From: Cristatella mucedo
Taxonomy: Eukaryota > Bryozoa > Phylactolaemata > Cristatellidae
Assembly: GCA_009760855.2 (NCBI GenBank)
Contig: WPIO01000081.1
Coordinates: forward strand, 1,041,001 to 1,105,000
Reading direction: 5' to 3'
DNA: 64,000 bases
How positions within the stretch are numbered: the first letter of the stretch is position 1; the number at the start of each line of letters is the position of its first letter. This document shows, in pieces, positions 30,515-41,262 of the stretch. The notes under the pieces are model-generated. The model ran no database searches and was not told where the DNA came from. It was given only the letters and a program-made list of their open reading frames with translations. Position numbers and translations under genes: made by a program.

Positions 30515-33260
30515 CTGGGTTTGCCCATAGCTAATAAGTTTTATCATCGTTTAGTTTAAGAAAATTTGCCGCCAGCTATGTGCAGATTCATCAATACATG
30601 CAGCATCGGAGTTGAAAGAACTCGAGGTGCTCGAAGGCTGGGATGGATCAAAGCAATGGTACAACTGAGTTTCATCCTCATAGAAGTGAAAGCCAAGATT
30701 GTGCTTGGCAATCACATCAGCACGAGGGACAGTATAAACCGAGAAAAGAACCGGACCTACCACGGACTCCTGAGGTACCCCATTTTTCAGAGGTACCTCG
30801 GATGATCTTTGTCTATTCACTTCAATACTCTGGAGTCTCCCACTGAGATAGGACCTGAACCATTGCAGAGCAGTGCCAGTGATGCCCAGGCGAGATGAGA
30901 GGCGCTCTAGAAGTACTTTGGGATCGATGGTATTAAAAGCTGCCGAAAGATCGAGCAAAACAAGCAGAGACACTGTACCCATGTCTGCATTCCTAATTAG
31001 GTCGTTGTACATCATACGCAATGCTAATTCAGTTGAGTGATTAGCTCTAAAGCCATACTGGAACTTACTAGCAAGGTTTGAAGTTTCAATATACGAGTCA
31101 AGCTGGTCTGATACGACCTTTTCCAGTGTCTTTGATAGGAATGGTAGAAGGGAGACTGGGCGGTAGTTGCTCAATCAAATTCTCTTGGTCTAGTGTCACT
31201 TTCTTGAGAAGTGGCCTGACTACAGCTTTTTTTAAAGGTGCTGGGACATGACCTGAGGCTAATGACATTTTAGGGATGTTAGTTATGCATGGCAACAGCA
31301 GATCAATGCAATGTAGGAGCAGGACAGTGGGAATTAGGTCCAAAGGACTTGTTGTCTTCTTTGATTGGGATACGAACTTCAGGACGAGATCACTAGTGAC
31401 CTGCTTGAATACAGACATTGAGGTGCAGCCAGGAATCGAGGAACATCATTCTTGGGGTGATATTGTCATCGCAGAGATGGACTCCCCGATCTTGTCAATC
31501 TTCTGCACGAAGAATCAGGAGAAGCGATCGGTTAGACCGTCTCAAGGATCATCAGGTAAAGAGCTAATGTGGGAGTGATTTAGGAAATGGTTGTTCGTCG
31601 ACATCAGAATTTTTTGGATTGTGCATCAGTGATCTAACAATGTTTTTATAGATGCTAGACTTGGCCTTTGCTAGGATCGATTGGTACGACTTACAGTAGC
31701 CCTTGTATGTCTGTCGATGGACAGCCAGTCCTGATCTTTTGTAGGCTTTTTCAAGCTTGCACTTAGTTGATCTAGCTAGTTTAATGTTTATGGTAAACCT
31801 CAGGCCGTGTGCGCGTGGGCGAACAGTGCGCCTAGTCAGAGGTGCAAACTCATCGAGCGTTTCAGCTAGTGTCGTTTTGTAGCTATCTACCAATGGGACA
31901 GATTGGAGGGGGACTGAGCAGCAGAGGCGAAGCAGATATTCTTGCACGGACAGTATCGACTTGCACGGACAGCATCGACTTGCACGGACAACATCTATGT
32001 CAAGGGTCTTGAGGTTTCGCGATTCCAAGATTTTTTTAGAGGAGGCAGGCACACACTGTAGATTGAATGAGATCTGCACGTGGTCAGATTAGCAAGATTT
32101 GGCAGTAATTAGTAAGGACAAAGTGGTTGCATGAGAAATTCTGGTCGAATGTGTGACCGTTGATGTGCGTAGGGCCATGCACATGAGCTACAAGAGACAA
32201 TGAGTCAGTCAATGCACGAAATTCATTGCTGAAGGCGTCAGATAAGTTATCAAAGTTAACGTTGAAATCACCCATATCGAGGAAGGATCGATTTCTGGGA
32301 CACAGAACCGAAATGAGATCGGAGAAATCTGAGATAAAGGAGGATTTGGTACCTGGTCGGCGATAGACTACTGCCACTATCGGTAGCTTCTTTTCGGGTG
32401 AGACCAAGACAATTGATTCAAAAGACTGCTTCGAGGGTACTGCAAATGGCTTAAAGTTGAATTTCGAGCGCACAATAATAGCAACTCCACCTCCAGTTTT
32501 GAGTGATCTAGGGGTGTGAAGGAATAAAAAGCCAGTCAAGGTAGTCTTTAATTGTCGGGCAGTTTACCTAGTTTAGCCAAGTTTCAGTTAGGGCGAGCAG
32601 GTCGAGACCGTTTTCAGAAATAAGGTCGCTGATGACTTGAGGCTTATTGCACATTGAGCGAGGATTCCAAAGGCAAGGCTTAAGTTGGGCCGCCGGAGTT
32701 ATAACAGGCCTGATGACCACTAAGTTAGAGAGATTGACAGTGCTGCATGTGGGGGAGCGTGCTGAGCGGTTCGGGACAATGCTAGGGAATACCAAACGAG
32801 TGGGTACTCAGCTTACAGTTCCTGCCAAACGAGTGGCGTCTGACCTGGCGGTTCCGGTCACCGTGGTGGCTCCAGGGTGCTTTTCTTTTGCTAATGCATA
32901 GTTCATGAATCTTAGCAACAACATTAATATCTAGGAATGCATTTGATCTACGATGACGAAGCTATAACAACTGCTGATGATCATAACTAACATGCAGGTT
33001 ACTAGCCGCGGGAGTAGCTAAGGCAGCCGCCGGCAGGCAGATACCTTGTTCGAGAACATCAACTGAGGCGATCGTACTTAGGAATTGTTTTAATTGAGTG
33101 ACTATTGTGAATCGATCGATGGCAGGCATCTGCCTGATGGCGAGGGATACTAAGAGCTGGTGTAGCAACGAAGCTGTCGTCACGAGTGAAGCAGTGGCGA
33201 TCGCACGACGATGCTATGGCTGACACAAGCAGCAAGCGGCTAGGTGATTGAAAGCACGCA
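30515..33260 (-). mobile_element. LINE-B copy 2 (5' region, EN and RT core)
   Basis: Minus-strand copy and the longest LINE-B here. In its own direction: a 5' region (about 33260-32800), start of the EN domain LWNPRSMCNKPQVISDLI with LDLLALTETWLN (32800-32568), EN body at 32539-32084 (GGGVAIIVRSKFNF, VAVVYRRPG, GDFNVNFDNLSD), linker at 32079-31564, and RT at 31418-30551 with LLDLSAAFNTIDPKVLLERL and FHFYEDETQLYHCF. It stops shortly after the YEDE motif and lacks thumb and tail. Stops and frame changes are frequent. Confidence 0.92.
31940..31998. repeat. Tandem triplication of a 20-bp unit in LINE-B copy 2
   Basis: Three consecutive units of the type TTGCACGGACAGCATCGAC, differing by one or two bases each. 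Confidence 0.85.
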
Positions 33261-33688
33261 ATGCCTTATGATAATAATAATGACAATAACACATTTGTGT
33301 AGTGCCCTTATGCATGTTTATTGGCAAAACAAACTGCTTGAACTTGAACAGATGTTAGCTGTATCGGTATCCACAAGCACTGATGGGCTTCGATTGTCTG
33401 AATAATCCAGCACTGGGGAGACTGGCTTGAGGCCGCTGCTTGATGACGGAAGAGGTTAGGAAAACGAAGATGGTGGCAATACGAAATAAGTTCTGAAAGT
33501 TTAAAACGCCTGAAGTGAGGAGGCTAGAGTCGCTAGACGGAGCCACTGCTAGGATTATGCACAGGGGCCGAAGACTTGCCTTTGACCGTAAATGCTGGCA
33601 GACCGCCAGCTGTGTGGATCAGAGCTTTGTGGACTGAACTGTTTGCACATATACTGCAGCCAGTGTGTGCACAGTCAGAAATGTGTGT

Positions 33689-33903
<215 letters not shown>

Positions 33904-34727
33904 ACGTGCACACCCGGGGGCTGGGGGTTGAATATATACTTTGGAAGTGCATTAGTACCTCTGTGGAGAACCTTTACGAAGTCCATTTACAAAGGCTAGC
34001 AATTGTTTTGTCATACTATCTCGGGCTCACTTCCTTTTGCACTCTTACGATAGTTGAGTCAAGAAGAGGAAGGTCGTACGTTTAAGCGACCTACGTACAT
34101 TGGCAACCATTAGCTAACAGCAACAGGGTCGGCAATTGTCATTGCGCTAACTTCCATTAGCAATGCATTTTCGGAAAGAAAGTGTCAGCATATGGGGGTA
34201 GCCAGCTAAAGACTGCTCGTAAAGAGAGAGTATCTGCTGCTGCTAGTCGTTCCGCGTGCTTTCAAGAAGCAGCACAGTCGCCCACCGCCGAGCTTGGCTC
34301 GTTTTGCTCGTGCACTGAGCCAGCCCAAGGCGGCCGAGCCCGAGCAGAGGAGTGGCTTGGCATGTACTGAGCAGCGTAGTAATAATAATAATGCCAAATG
34401 AGAGTAGCTTGCTCCCCTAGACTCGCACACATTGACGGGCTTTAACATAGGAAGCATATTAATTACTGCCAACTGTTGACGGCCCGTAAACAACCGTTGG
34501 CAATGCGTTGGAAGCCAGTTTGAGTGACTGCAGCAAATGAGCAGCAGCTTACTGGCTAGGACGTGCTAGTGTAGTGAGTAACACGTCTAGCAGTGCGCTT
34601 GCCGTGCTGTTGCTTCCACCGGCTCTTCTACGCTTCTTCTCTGGTTTTGACTCTTTTGGCAGAGGTTTGTTGAGTAACCTCGGCCAGTGCACAGGCAGCG
34701 ACTGGCATGGAAAGCATAGGAGAGTGT

Positions 34728-34872
34728 GCCGAGCTGGTTTGGTCCAGCGGTTAGGTGCTCTCGCCCCGACAAAGGTCCGGCCGAGGTCGTGGGCTCGAGC
34801 CCCGAGGCAGATGTGAAGCGCCTGAATAGAGATTAAGTTTACTTTGGCGCTATACAAATGAATTATATGTAG
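34728..34872 (+). mobile_element. SINE-2 copy, near full length
   Basis: tRNA-like head: GCTGGTTTGGTCCAGCGGTT holds the A-box region, GGGCTCGAGCCC at 34791-34802 the B box. The tail AAGCGCCTGAATAGAGATTA, AGTTTACTTTGGCGCTATAC, AAATGAATTAT repeats the LINE-B hairpin tail. Confidence 0.88.
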
Positions 34873-34894
34873 CCAACTAAAATGGTGTTTATCA

Positions 34895-35080
34895 TGCACA
34901 GATACTGCCATAATCGGCACGTTTTCATTAAAAACAAGTTAGTAGATATACTTTTGGTTCAGGATTTAGTGTTTAGCTGCTCTATGCTTTTTGGCGTTCA
35001 GGGTTTAGGAGTGAAGGTTAAGTTTTCACTGTTTGCAGATGCTGGCTACCATGTTGAACCCTCGGCTGAGTCGCGGGCGC
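34895..35080 (+). repeat. Repeat X copy 1 (unclassified)
   Basis: About 180 bases shared with 49166-49345: GATACTGCCATAATCGGCAC, TTTTCATTAAAAACAAG, GGATTTAGTGTTTAGC, TTCAGGGTTTAGGAGTGAAG, GCAGATGCTGGCTACCATGT. No terminal inverted repeats, tRNA boxes or coding capacity seen. Confidence 0.8.
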
Positions 35081-36314
35081 TTGACCTTGCCACCGTGTTG
35101 CAACCCAGCCGGTCCCGGCTGTTTGCGCGTCTGGCTCGCTTCTCCTGACTGCCGCCTCGTTTAATTGAGGCACCTGCCGATTAAAGTAGGTGGCACAGAG
35201 CTTTTGTCTGAGCCTCGGGCTGCTGCTGCGCTTGGCTGATACACGTAGACGCAGGCGACACGGCTAGACGTCGGCGTGACCGATGCCTGGACGAGATGCC
35301 TAGCTGCTAAGTGGAGTACGGCCGCGGCCTCGGCAAGGCGCACATCTGCGCGCCATTCTCGGCCCTTTAGTCCTTTTCTTTTCGGGCGAGGCTTGTTTGC
35401 ACTTGCTCGTGAGTGCACAATCAGCAGCAGCAGAAGCAGCAGCAGCAGGTGACGCACGTGCTGTGGCTCGGCATCCGTTTGCGTTTACATTGGGGGCGAG
35501 CGCTCGGTTGTCAATTAGAAGTTTCTTATTTCGATCTCCACGGGCAACGATCATCCGCAGGCGCAGCTTTCACTGCAAGGACCTCAAGATCTCAAGGCCT
35601 AATCTCGTAGCACTGACACTCGATCGGGCAATGGAGCTATCGCTGCAATGAAGCGACGAAGCGAAGGAATGCAACGAAGCAGCGCGAAATCTGCTGCTCG
35701 GCAGTTCGTGTGAACTTGCCGCAGTCCTTGGCACAGTTCGTGCATTGTCCTTTCGTTTGCTAGCTGCCCTGCTGGTGACGTCAATGGTCAGCTCGGTGGT
35801 GCTCGGCCACGCCCTAGCGAGCACCTCTCATCGGTAGCTGTAGTGGGATTCACTCGGTAGCCTCCTCCCTCCCTTGCCCTCCCTTCCCGATGTATCTTTT
35901 TGCCCACAGGGTGCTGCGTTCACACGGTGTGCTTGGACCACTCAGGTTGCCAGTGACGGCACCGGCAAAGCCGCCTGACCTGAAGCTCTCTGCTGGCTGG
36001 CAAGATTCCACTGCCCTCTTTCTTTCTATGCGCCTTCTTATTGAACGAGATGCTGTCAGACGGGGGTCAATCGGGCTCGACTGATTGGAAAAAACGTGGC
36101 ATGCAGTCAGGGCGTGGTGATACACGGAGAGCCATAGGTTAGGGAAAGGCACATCTCCCACAGGAGCCTGCTGGCCAGCAGCGGTGTGCCTGGTGTACCA
36201 GCTTATTCCTCGTCTCGCACGTTTCTCTGCCCTCCCCCGAGCTCTGCAGTGGTGGCACGCAGCGCGCTCGTCCGAGCGGCTGGGTGGCTTGACTTGTGGC
36301 TCGCTTCCTTCCAG

Positions 36315-36451
36315 ACCCGAAGTCATGCCTCACTGAGGTGTTGTACATTGACTGTGGAAATGTGGAGGTGGCTGACATGTCGCAGCTTGCCGTCCTGGAT
36401 GACAACTTTATGATCGACGAAACGGCGGTCATTCCGTGCAGCTTGGGTGCT
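36315..36451 (+). CDS. Tudor gene exon, Tudor barrel strands 3-5 (eTud1)
   Basis: Acceptor GCTTCCTTCCAG, donor GGTGCT|GTGAGT, phase 1 in and 0 out. It encodes DPKSCLTEVLYIDCGN, VEVADMSQLAVLDDNF and AVIPCSLGA. V-YID-GN-E------L--L is the second half of the Tudor barrel, and IPCSLG is the conserved return into the SN-like half. The cage Tyr of YIDYGN is Cys here (YIDCGN), while the Asn is kept. Spliced to 37806 the segment runs on without a gap. Confidence 0.95.
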
Positions 36452-37805
36452 GTGAGTATATCGATTTGGCTTTTTGCATTAGACACGTTCACTCATCTGG
36501 CGACTGGTCGTGCATCAGCTGCATTTGCTCGACAGCCTGTTGGGGGGGACCCATACTACCGAGCGAGTCGCTTGACTAGTTGCCACTGTTTGGCCACTGT
36601 TTTAATAAATACTATTATGTATACTATTGTTGTACTGTTATGCTACTGTGTATACTTACGTATACTAATATGTATTTTAGTATATAATAGCCTATACCCA
36701 TGGAAAATCAAGGGGAACTTAAATACTTTGCTTTGGAAGGTGGGCCTGAGTGTCTACTCACCTCACACAGCTGGCGGCCATCATTTTTCCTTCTGTCTTA
36801 ACGTAGGGAAATCTTTACAGTGCATGTAATGAAGAGAGCAGGTTTTTTAATTTTTGTTCTCATCAATCGAAATCGAAAAAAAAATAATGCCAAGCCGTTT
36901 GTTTTTCTCTATGTTTTTCTCTATGTTGTCTCCGTTAGTTATGCATGTAATCCATGAGCTCTCCTCTGTTTTGTTCGTGATTTATAGCTATGAAAGTTTG
37001 GTACTTTCTCACTTTGTCTCTCAAATGAAATGTAGTTTCCAGCTACGAAATACATTTCGATCATGCTTCCTTTGCAGCAAATGTTAAGTGCCTAGAAAGA
37101 GATTGAGTTCTCTATGAGGGATAGAAAATGTTTTATTATTATTATTTTGCATTTATTGTTTTTGGGCACCAGCCGGCTCTTTTTCCATTTTACTGTGTCG
37201 GCTAGCAAGTCGTTTATGTTCGCATGTTCTGAGCCGGACTTCCAGAATTATATAAGTTTAATTCGATGTAAATGCATAGACATCGAAGCTGAAGCAGCTA
37301 AAGCTTCCGACAAAAGTTGGAATCCTCCGACCGGTGCCACCTCTCATCCCCGTGATGGATGTCTTTTTTATTTCGACCGTGCCAACATCCCACCCAAACG
37401 ATGGGTGGCATCTTTCGGGGACTCAACTTCTTGATAGACAGCTGGGTCGGCTCTTTGGCAAGCAGCCGGGTCGTGCCGTCCAGACCGTCACCGGATCCAC
37501 GCAGCTGCCCGCCTCGTGCCTTGTGCGCCTGCCATAGCAAATGGGCCGTGTAGCTTTCCAGAGAGTGGAGTGGCATTGGCTACTTGATTGCTCGAATCCC
37601 CGAGGAAAGTCTATGCCGATGCATCTAGATCGATCGTGTTCGTCAGTTTGCCTGCCTGCCTGTCTGTCTGTCTCTTTCCATTTATCTTTTTCTTTCGTCT
37701 GTCTCTCCGTATACGGCTGCAGTTCTGCATTCTGCCTGCAGAACAGTGGCCGCCTTAGTAACTAAGGTCACTCGGTCATGGTCCGCCTCACGAATGCCGT
37801 TGTAG
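36452..37805. other. Tudor gene intron
   Basis: Holds an AT-rich stretch (36600-36690), a plus-strand LINE-B tail (37068-37147), and an open stretch 37298-37537 that looks weakly coding (see findings) but is not required by the gene model. 36700-37060 shows nothing. Confidence 0.6.
37068..37147 (+). mobile_element. LINE-B tail-only fragment
   Basis: CTTTGCAGCAAATGTTAAGT, GCCTAGAAAGAGATTGAG, TTCTCTATGAGGGATAG, then (TTA)n. Only the last 80 bases of the element are present. Confidence 0.85.
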
Positions 37806-38130
37806 CTGCTTCCGAGCCAGCCAGGCACTTCCGAGTGGCAGCCCTCGGCCGTCGCTCTGTTCACGTCATCGTTGCTGCTGAGCGGCTCCTGCGGCGTCGG
37901 CAGCAGCAAACACAGCGACATCTGCAGCGACACAGCGACATCTGGGAGCAACAGCAGCTGCTCAATGGCAGCTGCAGCACTTCACGCCACATTTGAAGTC
38001 GTCGCCGGCCTATCCGTCGCCGTGGTCGACCTGGTCGACAGCAGCGGTGCTTCGACCTGCATCGGGGAGCTGCTGCTGGCGCGAGGGCTGGCTCGCCGCG
38101 GTTCGTCAGCCGAGCTCGGTGCCTGGCTAG
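37806..38130 (+). CDS. Tudor gene exon, C-terminal half of eTud1
   Basis: Acceptor ATGCCGTTGTAG, donor GGCTAG|GTGAGG, phase 0 in and 1 out. Joined to 36315-36451 it reads CSLGALLPSQPGTSEW then QPSAVALFTSSLLLSG, the P--W---A---F helix of an extended Tudor domain. FEVVAGLSVAVVDLVDSSG and ELLLARGLARR form the closing strands and helix (L-V-LVD--G----E-L---GLA). Between helix and strand lies a Ser/Cys-rich insertion (about 30 residues). This exon completes the first extended Tudor domain. Confidence 0.92.
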
Positions 38131-38334
38131 GTGAGGAGCTGCACTGAGGCGACTGGTCTGAGACGACAGCAAAGGCGACTGCATGCTCGTTCGGCTGGCT
38201 TTCTCAGAGTTCAAGAGTCTCCCTAGGTGTGCCGACGGCCAGGCCACCAGCGGCTAGCCGATTCCGGGCGGACTGATTTCCCCTCTGATTTTCGTCAGCC
38301 GGAAAACAGCTAGCTGATCGACTAAACAGCCCCA

Positions 38335-38590
38335 ATAATAATAATACTACTAACAGTAATACATTTGATATAGCGCCTTTGGTGAACTCAATCTCTTTCT
38401 AGGCACTTTAAATTTGCTGCAAACGAAGTATGATCAAATGGTTAGTGGTAGCGTGCTGAATACACAAGAATAACATGGTTAGGGATGACATGCACAGGGT
38501 CACCATGCGAGTATGGTTAGCGACAGCATGCATAGTGTCAGCATGCATAAGCACATAAAGGACAAATAACAGAGTACTACTAAATGCTGT
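38335..38590 (-). mobile_element. LINE-B 3' UTR fragment
   Basis: Minus-strand tail: AAT repeats, GAACTCAATCTCTTTCTAGG, CACTTTAAATTTGCTGC, then the GGTTAGGGATGACATGCAC repeats of the 3' UTR, cut short at about 38590. Confidence 0.88.
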
Positions 38591-38591
38591 A

Positions 38592-38715
38592 CGGCGAGTG
38601 GCCATAAGGGCCATCACTGCCTCTTGCAGTAGGCAATAAGGGATCGCCCGCTGCAGGATTCGAACGTACGACCAAGGTTGTGAAGCGACAGCAAGCGCCT
38701 TTCCTCTGGGCTAAG
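38592..38715 (-). mobile_element. SINE-1 copy
   Basis: Minus-strand: GGCCATAAGGGCCATCACTG, CTCTTGCAGTAGGCAATAAG, GGATTCGAACGTACGACC (B-box reverse complement with one change). It directly abuts the LINE-B fragment. Confidence 0.75.
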
Positions 38716-38989
38716 ACGGGGAGCCGGAAGTCATGCCGGTCACCCCAAGTAGTAGCAGCAGTGGCAGCTCACTGTCGGCTGCTTGTGTTTTCGTCCGGTG
38801 TCCAAGCGTGTGCTTCCGATTCATGAGAGGATCGTTTTGAGTGCGATCGTTTGGTAGAAAGTGCTGAGTGCTAAGAAGGGCCCATGAGAGAGCGTGCATC
38901 GCTACGCTGTTGCTCCACAGCTGGTAACTGGAGCAGGTGGCGAAGAATGCAAGGCCAGGGGACCACTGCAGGGCACATAGCAGAGTGGC

Positions 38990-39092
38990 GGGAAGCAGAG
39001 TGGCAGGGAGCAGAGAGGCAGAGCGGGGAGCAGAGCAGAGTGGCAGGGAGCAGAGAGGCAGAGCAGAGAGGCAGAACGGGGAGCAGAGAGGC
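38990..39092. repeat. Degenerate G/A-rich minisatellite
   Basis: About seven units of the form GAGCAGAGTGGCAGG or GAGCAGAGAGGCAGAG with variable spacing. Confidence 0.85.
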
Positions 39093-39984
39093 TTGGTCGA
39101 GCTGCCTGCTCGTCATGCGTGTATGTCGCTTGCTGCCGTCGAAAGGCAGTACGTGCTGCCACAGCGCAACACGTATTTTTGGCAGTGCGGGAGGGCAGGC
39201 AAGCTGAAGCATTCTACCGTATTGAGCTCGAGCGATGGAATCTGAATCACGAGAGAGTGCCGAAGGAGAGGAGACGTGTGCCGCGGCCACGCTGTGCCGA
39301 GCGCTGCTGCTGCTGCGTGAGCCGAAGCTGCTGAGCTCCGCCGCCATTATTATTTAGTCTTCCGCCTGGTTGCTGTCAATCTCTTGATGAATCGGGCGAC
39401 GGAGGGTCCGTCTCTGTCTCAGCATGTCTGCAGAAAGTATCTGCACAATATGACCCGGCATTTTCTCTGAATCAACGATGCACGCCTTTTGCAGCTCCCT
39501 CGGGGCATTGGCAAACGCTGGCGGCACGGCGGCCACCGGCTACCTCTGCACGGGTCCCGTTTGCACGGTTTTGTTTGTCTGACATCTCCTGGCTACTGCC
39601 ACCAGAGCTTTGCTGACATGCCCTCAGGAGAAGTTGGGCGTTGGTGGGTAGCAAACATGCTTCTAGTGCTGTGCGTGCGTAAGGCCGTGCCCTGCCGGCT
39701 CTTTGGTCTGATCTGGCTGGCTGCGCCAGCGTGCGCTCAGGCTCAGGACGGTAGGATCATTCCACGCCGTCGCCAACCGTGTGTGTCTGTGCGTGCCGAA
39801 CCCCTGAGCAGATATGCTCTGCAGTGGACCGTACATGCGTTGAGTGGCTGGGGGTAGGATTACTGATGAGTGGGTATAGAATTCGCACAGAATCGGCCGT
39901 GAACAAAAAATATGCAGCTGACCCATGCCGAGCACATCGAGCGGATATCGTAGCACTAAGGAAAAAGAATACATTGTACTGTCT

Positions 39985-40075
39985 TCGGGAATCGAACCCA
40001 CGACGATCGAGACCAAAGGTGTGTGAGAGAGAGATGAGAGCTGTTTGAAGGTGCGAGCAACTAGGCCACTGCAAA
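39985..40075 (-). mobile_element. tRNA-like sequence, possible SINE
   Basis: On the minus strand GGGTTCGATTCCC is a perfect B box, and GTGGCCTAGTTGCTCGCACC lies at A-box distance. The head resembles neither SINE-1 nor SINE-2 closely, and the downstream body (39780-39985) has no second copy in the window. Confidence 0.5.
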
Positions 40076-40077
40076 TG

Positions 40078-40195
40078 GCTACCGAATGCGTACCGAAAGC
40101 CGCTTAGGCTGTGAGTGCGCTATACAAAACTCTCCTTTGTAACACCCACCTGGTCTTTATGACTTTGTGGAGTTACAGGCGGAGATACATTACAT
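40078..40195 (+). mobile_element. LINE-A tail fragment
   Basis: TACCGAATGCGTACCGAAAG, CCGCTTAGGCTGTGAGTGC, CCTGGTCTTTATGACTTTG, GAGTTACAGGCGGAGATAC: the last 120 bases of LINE-A. Confidence 0.88.
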
Positions 40196-40202
40196 TATGA
40201 AT

Positions 40203-40775
40203 ACTAGTTTTCAAGTCCCCGAGGTTTGACCACGTGTCTTCTTTGCTTAAAGAGCTAGAATAGCCGACGGTTCATCAACGGATACAGAGCAAAGTTCTTA
40301 CGCTGTCCCATAACTCCCACCGAGGCTTGGCTGCTCCATACCTAGCTGAACTGCTGCACCAGTTTCAGCCTCCTCGTGCCCTCTGGTCCTGTATGGACAA
40401 TAAATTAGCTGTTCTATTCCTCTGCTTAAAGACCACCGGCGACAGAAGCTTTAGCTCTGCAAGTTCTAGACTGCGGAACTTGCTTCCACAATTCTTACTC
40501 AACGACAACTACTCACCTGCTACCGACTATGGCTCATCCTGTCCAGCGGTCCTGAGCTGCTACATTTATGCTACTCACTAGCTCAACTGCTCTCGTTACT
40601 CTGCTGCATTTCCCACTTTCTCTTTGTTGCTCGAGATGAAGTGTGTTAGCTACCGAATGCGTACCACAAGCTGGATAGGCTTTGAGTGCGCTGTACAAAA
40701 CTCTCTTGTGTAACACCCACATAGTCTTTGTGGCTTTGTGGAGTTACAGATGGAGATACATCACATTGCATTTCA
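40203..40775 (+). mobile_element. LINE-A 3' fragment
   Basis: RT thumb and tail: YLAELLHQFQPPRALWSC, KTTGDRSFSSASSRLRNLL, then the tail with CACCCACATAGTCTTTGTGG and GAGTTACAGATGGAGATAC. Open at 40327-40581. It follows another LINE-A tail directly, giving two tails in tandem. Confidence 0.9.
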
Positions 40776-41262
40776 AGGTGCATTTTTTTTTTATTCGAGA
40801 AGCCTTTTTTGGTTCCTATAAAGTCTGGAATTTTCACCAGGCCGAACCTAAGGCACGTTTGCGTTTATATAAGGAGAAGCCACGCAAAATAGGCAAATAA
40901 TAATAACAACGATAGCAGTGAAGCATTTTAATTGCACTCCGAGCGATCTCTTTTGAGGCACTTTACTTGATGCTGACAAGGAAGTTAACTTGTATTTAAT
41001 GATCAGTAATCGTTTGCAGTCGCAGTTTACGCCTAAGTTAGATGCCGGATGATTCGTCTAGACATAGCTTATGCTCACGTTTGGTCTCGGCTCAGTTAGC
41101 AGTCAGCCAATGCCGAGTTCTGTAGGCTTTAGGTGAATGGAGACTGCAGGCGCCGAGGTCGCTTTCGTCGAAGCTTCGAGGTTGGTTAGAGGCACAGCTA
41201 GACGACCGCAGTCGGAGGGAGCACACACTGGGGTGAAGGTGCGAGGGACGGGACCTGAGCAG

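Larger units (their letters stand above)
38131..41262. other. Tudor gene intron
   Basis: Contains LINE-B (38335-38590), SINE-1 (38592-38715), a degenerate minisatellite (38990-39092), a tRNA-like sequence (39985-40075) and two LINE-A 3' pieces (40078-40195, 40203-40775). 39095-39980 and 40780-41260 show nothing recognisable. Confidence 0.65.

Noticed and set aside
35850-36326. 158-codon minus-strand open frame
   Set aside because: Runs antisense to intron sequence up to a Tudor exon, no recognisable domain, typical of chance frames in GC-rich sequence.
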